Origin: Atrichornis clamosus | Taxonomy: Eukaryota; Chordata; Aves; Passeriformes; Menuridae | Length of the DNA stretch: 64,000 nucleotides | NCBI GenBank assembly: GCA_013400975.1 | Contig: WBMZ01010256.1 | Span: 62,001 to 126,000 of the forward strand | Reading direction: 5' to 3' | Notes under the pieces: model-generated | Told to the model about the DNA's origin: nothing | Seen by the model: the letters and a program-made list of their open reading frames with translations, nothing else | Database searches by the model: none | Position numbers and translations under genes: made by a program | In this document: positions 13,081 to 23,881 of the stretch, piece by piece | How the letters are laid out: each line of letters begins with the position of its first letter | Numbering within the stretch: the stretch's first letter is position 1

Positions 13081-16000
13081 AATAGTTTTTAACAAGCAAA
13101 AAAAATATTCTAGGACTGCAGTAGGAAAACGTATCCAAGTTAATTTTGCATTAAACACTGAATATAAAACGAGCTGTGAAAATGGTAAGTTTCGGTATCA
13201 GACTGTTTATTTTAATGGAAACTGGAGATTCATGTGGCCCTCAGGATTTTATTTTTGCTGTTAAGATGAAGGGTGGGGGTCGGGTTGTTCTTTGTGATAA
13301 CAGAGAAATTGCAGACAGATTTGGGGTTTTTTTATTAACTACAGAGTCATTTACTTTCTTGATCGGAGGGAATAAATTCTTAAATATTACTTTTTGTAAA
13401 TAGGCATTAATCTTAATAATAATGTAGAGTGGCCTCCCTGACCTCCAAAAGAGCCCTGATTTTGCCTGGATTTATCATGGAGAATCAACAGCAATTGCAA
13501 ATGTCCTTGTGGGGTCTTCAGTCCTCCAGAGGTAGTTTTTTTACAAAGTCTCATAGGATAAATATTTCAGTTTATTACACTGACTTGTTTGGAAGTTACT
13601 CTGAGGAAGAAGAGGGGAAAAATGAGGTGAGGGCAGAAAATCCAGCTTGGTTTCCTGGCTGAGGAATCCATGTGTTTTCACAGTCAATTAACTGTGCTTG
13701 TACTCTTGACTTTATCTAAAGACTGTTTTTATTTAATAGAGTATGATCCGGGCAGCATCAGAGATAAAAGAAACACTAATGATTTTAGATCCAAAGGCAG
13801 AACTATTTCCCTACAGGGAAAGGCATTCTTTTAAGTATTTGAATAGATGAGAAGAAAAAAAATCTCAACAACTTAACCTCTATGGTTGTTTTTAAATAAT
13901 GCACATGGAATCTAATATAAAATATTGCTCAGAGTCACACAGAAACCTATTTATGATGGTTGGAAACACCCAGCTGAACATTTGGGTTGTTACTTGTTAC
14001 AGTGCAAGTTTTCTACCCTGCTATTTTAATTCTACTAACACTTTTCCCCCACACTGATCATCTGGAAGTGATCCAGATGGAAGATGGGAAGAACAAGATC
14101 GGAGCAAGTGGATGCTAACAGATTCTGAAATGTGATCATTACCCACTGTTTGAGATTCAGTGGCTGTAATATGATAATGAACTATTAAATTATGCAGATA
14201 GAAATCACTGAAAGAGGAATGACATCAAATGGAATTATGTGACAAATATGACAAAAATCTCATTCCTCATTCTCCTGTTCTTTTCTAATGTGAAATGTTA
14301 AATTAAAAAATTGAATTCTATGCTTATAAATGAAATTCTGTGAAGAAGCTTGCATAAATCCAAACTACTTAATTTTATTTGTCAAATATGGCTAGAAGAC
14401 AAACAGCTGATCACAATAAAAGGCAGACCTTAGAAATCCAGTTAAGCATCGGGAAGACACGATCATCCATCAGCTAGTCATGAGTGAAACAAAGTTTTGG
14501 GTTATACCTCCTTAATTTCCAGCACTATTTTCTTCTGTCACTGTGTCTTGTTGTTACCTCTTGGGAAGATAAATTACAATTTTGTAAGTCTTGTAGTTTG
14601 AATATGCTTTTTATAAAACTGTTCGTTTAACTGACTCGAGAAATTTTTCTTAAATGTTAAAATAACATTGGAATTACTGTTTCGATATTCCTTTATGTTT
14701 TATGTTCTCCATTAAGGACTGTTTGCTTCAAAAGTGTGGTTTAGAAATTAGTACTTAAATAAAACATTAGCAAGAGCTGAGTTGGTCCCCAGTAGGAAGA
14801 TCTGAGTAGTCCTTGCAGAAAACAGGAGAAGGAGCAACACTGGTATAAAGGGTCCTTTTACTCCAAGAGAAAACAGATTTATATTGACTTTTCTCCCTGC
14901 ATAATTTACTGCTTTCCACATAGTAACTCTTCTTTGCTGGTTAGTGGGAATCTAATGAAGGTGCTTCCTCATCTTCCTCCTACCAGTCCTGTGCTTCTAC
15001 CATTCCCTACACTGGCAAAAATATATTGTAAGAAGTATATTAAGAGATATCCTAATACATAGGGTCATGCTGAGATTAATAGGAAATACAAGTTTTAAAG
15101 AAGTTACCTTCATGGTTTATAGAACATGGCTTTTCTTAAGGGTTGGAAGCTGTGAGCATCAATGTGTGAGGAAAATACCTTTAATAAGAAGCTCCTCTGA
15201 GTCTGTTGAATGTATCTAAATTGGAGGTTTTTTCTCCCCAACCATGGAGAAAAGGGTTCTTTTTATGACACGGGTTTTAGCTTTGGTCAAAAGTATGTCT
15301 TTGCTCCAGTTGCAACACTTGTTTGTTGTGGAAAAGCTGCAAGTCTTTACACTAGTAGTATTCAAAGCAAGATTATGTCAGTGTTTCTCCTGCAGTGTAA
15401 GTCGTGCTGTTTATTAAAGATTAAGTTCTGGCTGGTGTTATGACTCTATAAGTAGCTTCTCACTTAGGTAAATAATTTGTTCATTTACTAATTTAATTTT
15501 TAAAAATCACACAAAGAATTTTCATGTAAATCTCTAAACCAGACCCCCACATTATAATCTAAGAGGAAACAGTGTAAAAATTTGAAGACACACTGTCAGA
15601 GGCTCTACAAACATGCTTTGTTTTTCTGTGGGCCAAGGATGTATCTTTTAACCCTGGAATCTTTCTCTTCAGAGATGGTGCATGTAAATTCCCTGGAGTT
15701 TTTTTAATTATCCCAAACACTTAAAACTTACCAAAAGAAAAGAGTGATAAAATAAGCATATGTTTCTGCACTTTGCAATTGTTACGAGAATAAAATTGAA
15801 GTATTTTTTCAGTAACACTTCAGAAAAGTTCTTAATGGTCCAGCATTATAAGAATAAATCATAACACTTACTAACTGGTACTATTTGGCTTCTGTTGTCA
15901 CTTTCAGGGAGCAGATTTGCAGATGGTTATTAGACTATGTTATCTGCACAGATGGTTTGCATACCTCTGAGCAAGAAAAAACATAGAGGGGAATGGGAAA

Positions 16001-17296
16001 GAGAAGGGTAAAGCAGGTTGTGTAATTAAGCAAAGAAGTGCACGTGTTGTTAGAGCTCAAAGGTATAATTTAAAGGAAAGGATTTTCTCTGAACCAAATT
16101 ATTTGAGTGCAGTGTATTGTAACTTGCTGTATGATTAGGTCAGTTGGGAATGGAAATCCTCTTGGTAACAATTGTTGTTCACAGAACTAAATTTTTACTA
16201 GGCTGTAAGACAATTAATATCTGAGTCCACATGACTCTTTGCAGGGAAAACAGTGCTACTGAAATATCAACTATTCCTCACAAGCCAAACTCAAAAGAGC
16301 TTGGAAAAATCTAGTTAATCTCCTTAACACACAAAACAAATCCTCTGATACTAGTTAAGGAAATGGAGTTGTAGTAACCATCTGCTCCTTGTCATACAGA
16401 GAGTGTTGGAGGCTGGTGGCTTGGAAACAGTGACACCAACATTGTGAGGATTAACTTCTTGTGGGACAGGGACAGCGAGCAATTTAAGATTGTTGTTGGT
16501 GCAGACTGTCTGCTGATGCAGAGGAAGTTGTGAAAAATGGCTGATCTTAACATCTTTGCTAATGAGAGGAAAGAGGATTTTTATCGGTTTTGTAAGCATT
16601 TCGGTGATGGCTGGTACTGAGCAGCTCTGAAGTGTAGCTTTGTTTTAATACTCCTGCAAGGCAGGGGATGCACTGCTATTCCTGTTTACAATGGCAAAAT
16701 GAGATCCACGGGGAAAACATTCTGGCTTTTCTGTGAGTGCTCAGTTGTGCAAAGATAATCAAGGAATTATTTTAGGAAGAAAACTAAATCTTCTTTTTCC
16801 TTTGCCACTTTGAAGGATGCTATGAGCAACAACAGGAGAAAAGTACCCTTAGTCTCAGGGTGCACAGGAAGACCAAGGATGTACTTGTGATTGTGGACAG
16901 TTTGGCTCCTATGTTTCAGCATTTTCTCCTTTTTCTGCTTGTCTGAGGAAACAGGTTAGCTTGGGAATAGCGCTTTGCACTGAAGGCTAGGCATTTTTTA
17001 AAGTTGGAGACGTTTTGTTATCTAAATAACTTACCCAGTGTTGCACAACTTTGCACACTTCGTGTGCCCCATGGGTTGTTATGAAAGCAGGCCAAAGTCA
17101 GGAATTAGAGATGTCAGGAGGAACAGACAAAACAAATACTGAGAATGTATTATGAACAGACACAGAAAGTTCTGCTTATGGAGATTCTGTAAAATTAGAC
17201 TGGAGAGTATATGGGAAAATACCAATGGCAAATCTTCAATTGACTGTAGGTGAAGCTGAGGACCTAAATAATTGGAAATTGGGTATCTGTAGTTAC
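13081..17296 (+). other. GALNT18 intron 1, CR1 to LTR
   Basis: AT-rich sequence with no recognised gene, repeat family or RNA. All open frames are short. Confidence 0.75.
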
Positions 17297-17301
17297 ATTT
17301 C
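17297..17301. repeat. Target-site duplication, left copy
   Basis: The bases atttc lie immediately before the TG start of the solo LTR and are repeated exactly after its CA end at 18348-18352. Confidence 0.85.
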
Positions 17302-17689
17302 TGTGTTGGGTTTGCAAGGCCTGGGGTTTTTTAGGTAGCTAGGGGCCACAGAGGTGGCTTTTGTGAGAAGCTGCTGGAAGCTTCCACCACGTCCAGCAGA
17401 GCCAAACCCTGGGTGGCTCCACAGATGGACGTGCTGCTGGCCAAGGCTGGGCCAGTTAGAAGTAGTGGTAACACCTCTCTGATAACAGATTTAAGAAGAA
17501 ATCAAAACAATACTGGTGGTGCAGTTTTAAGTTTAACCAGAGCAGAGTGGGGTGAGAACGTGTGAGAGGAACAACTCTGCAGACACCAAGGTCAGTGAAG
17601 GAGGAGGGACAGGAGGTGCTCCCGGCACCGGAGCCAAGATTCCTCTGTGGTCCGTGGTGAAGGCCGTGGTGAGGCAGCTGTGCCCCTGC

Positions 17690-17975
17690 AGCCCATGGAG
17701 GCCCACGGGGGTGCAGAGATCCACCTGCAGCCCGTGAAGGAGCCCACGCTGGAGCAGGGGGATAGCTGGGAGGAGGCTGTGATCCTGTGGGAGACCCATG
17801 GAGAGAGGGGCCCTGCTCCCAGGCTGGAGCAGCCTGTCCTTGGAGGACTGCACCCTGTGGAGGAGTGACCCACGCCACAGCAGTGTGAGGGGTGCTGCTG
17901 CCCGTAGGATGGACTCATGTTGGAGAAGTTCCTGGAGAACTGTCTCCTCTGGGAAGGGACCCCACGGTGCAGCAG
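17690..17975 (+). repeat. Diverged tandem repeats in the LTR U3 region
   Basis: Degenerate units recur here, built around cccacg, ctggagcag and ctgtggga / gaggactgcaccctgtgg motifs. Similar GC-rich repeated blocks are known in this class of avian LTR. They account for several overlapping GC-driven open frames on both strands, including a 140-codon minus-strand frame that ends at 17456; none of these looks like a protein gene. Confidence 0.6.
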
Positions 17976-18155
17976 GGGAACAACTCTGCCTGAGCCGCAG
18001 GAGAAGTCATGGGTAATGGACTGACCAAAACCCCCAGTCCCGGTCTCCCTGTGCTGTTGGGATAGGAGGTAGAGCTGGGAGGAGGGAGTGGCGGAAAAGG
18101 TGTTTTCTAAGGGCTTAGTTTACTTCTCATTATCCTGCTCTGAGTCTGCTAGTGT

Positions 18156-18161
18156 AATAAA
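18156..18161 (+). promoter_or_regulatory. Polyadenylation signal in the solo LTR
   Basis: AATAAA sits about 190 bp before the LTR 3' end, in the position expected for the R region. Because the LTR is in sense orientation inside GALNT18, it could in principle cause premature polyadenylation. No transcript evidence is available from sequence alone. Confidence 0.55.
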
Positions 18162-18347
18162 TTCACTTCCGTATCTTAAGTTGAGCCTGTTTTGCCTGTG
18201 ATGGTATTTGATGAGCGAACTCTCCTGGTCCTTATTTCAACTCATGAACCCTTTGTTAAATTCTCTCCCCTCTGTGAGCAGTGAGGGGGGAGTGAGCAAG
18301 CGGCTTTCGTTGAGTGTTTGGCATCTGGCCAGGGTCAACCCACGACA

Positions 18348-18352
18348 ATTTC
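18348..18352. repeat. Target-site duplication, right copy
   Basis: The bases atttc lie immediately after the CA end of the LTR and match the left copy at 17297-17301. No mismatch separates the copies, so the insertion need not be very old. Confidence 0.85.
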
Positions 18353-21300
18353 TTGGAGCGTTCGAGAACTGGAGAACCTGGTGGTAATAGAAGCCAAAAA
18401 AGTGGTGATGGAAAAACAGACACCTCTTCCTTCACAGCTTGCTAAGTCTTTGGCAGGAAAGTACATAAACAAAGAAGTGTTATCAGTGCAAACGTCTGAA
18501 GGGACAGAATCTTCTGTAACAACATTGATTGGAGAAGAAACCATATAAGATTTTGCTCAATTCGCTGATTCTGATTAATCTACTCTCATGGAAATTACAT
18601 GGGATAAGCAAGATCTCATCAGTATTTCCTTGTATGTTTTTTTTAAACTCTTGCATTGGCAGAGATGCAGCTGCAGAGAGATGCTATTAACAGTCAGAAA
18701 CACTCCTCTGCTGAACCTTTCAGCAGGTCCCTATTCCAAAACCAGGGTGGAGTCAAACTAGTGTAGGAGTTTTCTTGGTATCAGTGTCTGTTCCTTTCAG
18801 GAATGTTTGGGTAAGCATTGGCAAGCTCACTGGCCCTGGGCAGCACACCAAAAACTTGTTATCTGGGGACATTAACCTTTTAAAATGGAGATTATATATT
18901 TTTCTGGTAAATGATCTGAAACTTCCAACTCTCTTTTGCACCTGCTGACCTCTTTCACACAGTGTGACCATTGGCTAAACACAAGGAGAGATCCCATGTC
19001 TGCATTTCAGTTGGGTGGACAGAGAAGTGGATTCATTGCAGTTCCAGCCAAGCTGTGGCTCTGCTCATGGAGGAAGCCATGCCTCCTCAGCAGGCTTGCC
19101 TAATCCTCTTCCCCAGGGACAGGAAGAAACACTGTGGAGGGCTTCTTTCTGTCTAAGGTTTGGAGTTGCTTGTTAGGACTAAGGCAATGAGCCTTAGTTC
19201 TCCTGCCAGGGAAATCACCTCCTACTTTATAGTTTGCTTCAATTTATATCATAATTATTTATTTTTATTGGATGAATATTCATCCATATTCAATTTCCCA
19301 GGTAAGAAATTTAATTCTCTGGCATTGTGTCAAGCTAGGATTTGTTTACAAAATTCCTGGAGCCTTTACTGCCTTTACCTTTATTTGACTGCCAACTGTG
19401 TTTAAGTGTCATGGTATTAAAGGGCAGCTTTTCTCCAGGAGCGAAGATTAATTGGAAGCAAACTATTAAGAAACTTCACTTGCTGTTAGAGAAAATTACT
19501 TCAACTCTGAGTGTAGAAAATCCTCGGTTTCATTGCTGAACATTTATTCCAAAGGGACATCAGCTCCTCTCTAGTCTTCTGTTCAGACCTGGCTTCTTGT
19601 AGAACTTCTTCCTTCACTACTACTGTGCAGTTAATATCCTGACTCTTTTGGTAAAATTATTTGTTCATTCTTTTTCAAATAGAGTTTAATTAGCCCATCC
19701 CACCCTAGTGACTGATCAGTAATTAATTCGCAAGCCCTGTGGATTTCAAACACCTGCAGGGCAGGTGAAGCAAATGAAAAAAACACTCTTCATTTTGGGC
19801 ATAACCTTGGGATTAATGAAAACTGTTATCATGCTTAACAATTCCTAAAAGCATTGTATTAATTCAAAATTGAATATCTCACAATTCTCTGGTGTTTTAT
19901 CAGAGTATATTCTTCTGGTATCTATCCTAAACAGTCTCTTGTAAAAGTAGTGATAATAAATAATAAAGTCTCTGTCTATTATTAAAGGTATTCTACAAAA
20001 TTGGTGAAAGTCTGTTTTAATTACCTTTTTTTTAGGCGTTTTGCTGATGTTTTCTAACACTCCTGGATAATGGTTTCAATGTAGAACAGTTGGATTAGTA
20101 ACCACCTGTATATGAGATACCTGCAAAATGCACTCCTCTATTAAGGCAGACTGTAGGATCTGGGTCTGATTCTGCTCTCTTCTACAGAGGAACAGAAGAA
20201 TTGGTAGAAAATACTTCTGTGCTGCTCTGGTATCCTTCAGCAGCTTTTTAAACCTAAGCAACTTCTGTCCATTTTAATAGAGCTGGGATGAGAATTTATC
20301 CTCCAATAAACTCTTTAAAATGCTCTTTTAGGTCTTTAACTGGTACAAATCAGTAGCAGCTCTTTTGTGTCCACTCATTTAAGCAGCTTTGTCATGGATC
20401 CCAGTGCGTCCTGGGTGTCCATGATGTCCTTGTGCGCAGTAACTCCGTGAGGTGCTGGTGTTTTTGGAGGTGCAGTGCAGGGGGCACAGTGCTCCTCTGG
20501 CCTGGGTGGAATTGGGGTGCACTGCTGCTGAGGGCTGGAGCCATTCTTGACAAAGAGTCTTGTTTTTATCTTAGACAAAATGAACAAGTTGTGTTTCTCC
20601 TCAGGATATGTGATACACAGGGTTATTGGCAAAAAAATAGAAAAGTAGAGAATTTGCGCACAATTTCAAAATATGTGCCACTAAAGCATTGGGCTTTTTC
20701 CCCCTCATCCTTTTTACTTTGTAGGTTTACCAGAAGTTCATCATCAGCTGTGGGGTGAGGACAGGAATAAAAAAGGCATGGTTGAATTTCAGCAAAGCAT
20801 AACTTTGTTTTACATTGCAAGGAAGGTAATAAATTGAAAACCATAGAAGATGTTTCTATTTCTGTTTTGTGTTGATTTAGCACATTTACAAGAGTTTGAT
20901 TTGTGAATTTCAGACCTTTTCTGTAATGCTCCTCACACTAATGTCATACAGATCTGCAGGGAAATCTGTAGTCCTATGATGAGGAATTACTAACTAAATT
21001 GCCAATTGTGTCTTGCATAATAAATTGAATTTTCCTTTATTTTCATTGAGTTTCCTATTCTGGCAGTAATTCTAGTTTTTCTTGGTTCCCTCATATTTTT
21101 CCTCTTGCTTTTTATTTCTCTTTAAAACTGAATTTCTAGCTATAAGTTTGATTCATTCTCTAATCTAGCTGTACTTTTGGGGTTGAGGTTTTTGTTTGGT
21201 TGTTTGTTTATTTTTGGTTTTGTTAAAATTCTGACAGGGCTGTGATGACTTTAAAAAAAACCCCACATACAAGACCCAAAAAACCAAAGCAGAAATAACC

Positions 21301-23184
21301 AGCCAACAAGGTGCTTCCAATCTTCACACGATTGAAGCAGAGGAAGAGTCAACTTAAAGCAATTTCAAATAGAATTTTTTTTTAGTTACTCTGCTTTTTA
21401 AAGTTGCAAAGGAGATACAGAATGATGTAAGTTTAAAGCCATTTTATCTGCAGTTCTCAAATTTAGACAGGAGAAAATTCTCAGGTAATAGATATTTCTC
21501 AAAGTTCCTAGTTGTAGGATAGAGAGTGAGAACAGTAACAAGCCAAAGTATTTGCTGGGTGTTATCTAGAATTTCCTCTTTGCCTTCTGTTTATGTTGAC
21601 TGCTGCTTGTCTACAGGATTTGTTGTCTTCTTTCGGCATGTTTTTGACTTACTGTCCTATTTCCAAAATTAAGCTAAAGTATCATCTTGCAGCATTTACC
21701 CAAATACCTATTAAATCAGATTTGATTACATTTTCTTTAATTTTTCGTATTATTTCAAGGACAATTCTTGACATCCTGATAGCCTCAGTTTGTTATTGGT
21801 GTTAGCATTAGCACAAATCATGTACTTGGTATCAAAGTTGGGAGAGTGCTTTTAATTTGTCCTTCAGGTTTTTCTGTAAAGAGGACAAGGTTTATGCTTA
21901 GTTTTCTTTATTTTTTTTATTGAAGTGTGTTTTGCAAACCTGCTCCCTGCTGCTGCATTTGTCTGTGTCTAGTCCTTTAAGCATGACAAGGGCAGTTGCA
22001 AATGGGGATGGAAGATGCTGGCTCTTCTTCAAAACAGCCCTGTTCTACTTCACATTTCTTCAGGTTTCATTTGAAACTGAAGCTCTTCCCTGTCTCTTGG
22101 GGTAACTTAGGAAAATACTTGGAAGTGTGAAGTAGCTCCAGTGTACTAGATGTACCATAATGTCTGCAAATGTTTGAAAAGCACTTTTAAAGTAGGAGCC
22201 CTGTCAGGCACAGGCCCACTTACTGAAGTGTTTGTGTACTGAGGTGCTGGTGATACCACGGTGGTGGAAGGGGAAAAGCAGCTACAACATTCAGTGTTGA
22301 AGGCACTTACGAAAAGTGAAAAGGCTGTCTTGAGTGAGGGAGCTGCTGCTCTCTAATATCTCTGTGTTTGTGAAGAAGTGGCCAAAACAGAATTCCTCAG
22401 AGGACTGAAAGAACTGAATGGAAGTTGTTGAAGTAGAACTAATCTGAGGGAGCTCAGTACAGCCCGGTAAGCAGAGAAAAATCTCATTTTATGTGATTAC
22501 TGAAAGAGGAAGCCTATTTTTGGTGCTTTGAGTTGGGTGACTGTAGAAGAGAGCTAGTTTTTGTTTCCTGATGAGAACTCTACTTTTGGTGTGACTACTC
22601 AGTTCTGTATAGAAGGAAAAGCAGTGTGTATATGACTAATTAGTGACACAGCCTGACAGCTCCTGGCAAAATAGTTTTCAAAATAGTTGCATGCTTTTCA
22701 TGTTTAGTCCAGGTGACATAGATTTGGGTTTATGATACAAAACACACTGAGCTTTTAAATCCTCTCAGCTGCACAGATGCAAACTCCACTAATCCCAAAG
22801 AAAAATGTGGTGTGCTATTCATTAAATGCAGATGAGTTTCCTTTTTTAGTAAGCCCATTAGCAGATGCCTAAATTTAGGAACACGTGCAGTTACAATCAA
22901 TGGAATATTCTGAATCTTTTTATCTTCTTTTCTGCACTGGGACACACTGTGCTGTGTCTTTGAGAGGTCTCTGACCCCAACAGAGGTGAACTTGGTTTAT
23001 TCTGTTGCCTTTGCAGAGTGCTCTTTATATGTAGATTTTATTGACTGTACCCTTCAAGTGTGCCTTGCAAACCTTTCTGTGCTTGCTAAGAACTGAGGAA
23101 TGCCAGTGCCTGCTATATTCAAGTATTTATTCAACTCAGATGACAGGAAGAAGTCATGAACAAGTATTTTCATTATTTTAATAA
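18353..23184 (+). other. GALNT18 intron 1, after the LTR
   Basis: No gene recognised. It includes the T/G-rich tract at 21180-21223. The first 196 bases continue an open frame from before the LTR (described under findings). Confidence 0.75.
21180..21223 (+). repeat. T/G-rich low-complexity tract
   Basis: The tract is built almost wholly from T and G with loose TTTG units (gtttttgtttggttgtttg). It is simple intronic sequence. Confidence 0.7.
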
Positions 23185-23500
23185 TTAATATATGTGCTGG
23201 GAGGAATTTGTTGAGTGCCCCTTGGGGAGAGGAGACAGGAGGAGTCTGGAAGTCAGTCTGGAATGGCCACTTCTTTCCCTGCCTCTCTGCCCACTTTGTC
23301 CCGTGAGTCCAGCTGGAGGATCCATGGGCTCCTTCTCCTCTTCAAAATCCAGTCTTCTCCGTTCTCTCGGAGAACCTCTGCTCACTTTCGGCTCTCTGGG
23401 AAGAGGAGGGGAGAAGAAAGGGCCAGGATGGGACTGGATCAGGAAGCCAGAGGAGAGGCTCAGGCAGGAGCAGTAATTGCAGTAGCCTGTCCCTAAACCA
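23185..23500. other. GC-rich block in intron 1, origin unknown
   Basis: About 315 bp that is clearly richer in G and C than its surroundings, with overlapping open frames on both strands (a minus-strand frame of 157 codons, plus-strand frames of 94 and 93). The encoded peptides are compositionally biased and I recognise none of them. It is followed directly by an A-rich tract, which could mean an old retroposed sequence with a decayed tail, but no source is recognised and no target-site duplication was found. Confidence 0.5.
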
Positions 23501-23513
23501 TGGCAATTAAAAA

Positions 23514-23650
23514 CATTTAAAAAAAAAATCACCCAAAACCAAACAGACAAAAAAAAAAAAAACCCAACCAAAACAAAAGAAAAATTGACGCCACCACTAT
23601 CCCCCAAAAAACACAGCCAAAACCAATAAACCTCAAAAAACTTAACAAAA
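23514..23650 (+). repeat. A-rich low-complexity tract
   Basis: More than 130 bp dominated by A and C with almost no G, including A runs of about 10 and 14. It reads as a decayed A-rich repeat or poly(A) tail, lying at the 3' side of the GC-rich block. Confidence 0.75.
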
Positions 23651-23863
23651 TCCTGCACAGGTTATTGCCTTAGTACTGTATGAGAGATCCTCTTCCATCC
23701 AGTGATAAAAAAGGTGTAAATTTTGAGCAAAAAGTCTTTATAGCTTTAATCCAATGACCAGTTCTTAATTACTGGTCTTACCCAAGAATGTTTGGTTAAT
23801 TATATCTGACTCCAGTTAAAACTGAGGTAAATCTCTGAATTTAAAAAAAAGCCAACACCCCCC

Positions 23864-23881
23864 AATTAATTAATTAATTAA
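23864..23881. repeat. (AATT)n microsatellite
   Basis: Four and a half perfect copies of aatt follow a short C run. A small self-complementary microsatellite. Confidence 0.85.

Larger units (their letters stand above)
17302..18347 (+). mobile_element. Solo LTR of an ERVL-type endogenous retrovirus
   Basis: A 1,046-bp element begins tgtgttgggtttgcaag and ends gtcaacccacgaca, giving the TG...CA termini of an LTR. It is flanked on both sides by atttc, a perfect 5-bp target-site duplication, the length typical of ERVL. The sequence resembles a common neoavian LTR: a gcttctcacaaaagccac-like stretch near the 5' end (here in sense form), a GC-rich run of diverged repeats, an AATAAA, and a Cys-less Thr/Pro-free 3' end of the ccagggtcaaccca type. 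No internal viral genes and no second LTR are present, so it is a recombined solo LTR in sense orientation to GALNT18. Family identity is from memory; the boundaries are read directly. Confidence 0.88.

Noticed and set aside
17456..18016. Several overlapping open frames of 60-140 codons on both strands
   Set aside because: They lie within the GC-rich repeats of the solo LTR, overlap each other in many frames, and encode Pro/Gly/Ser-biased peptides without domains.
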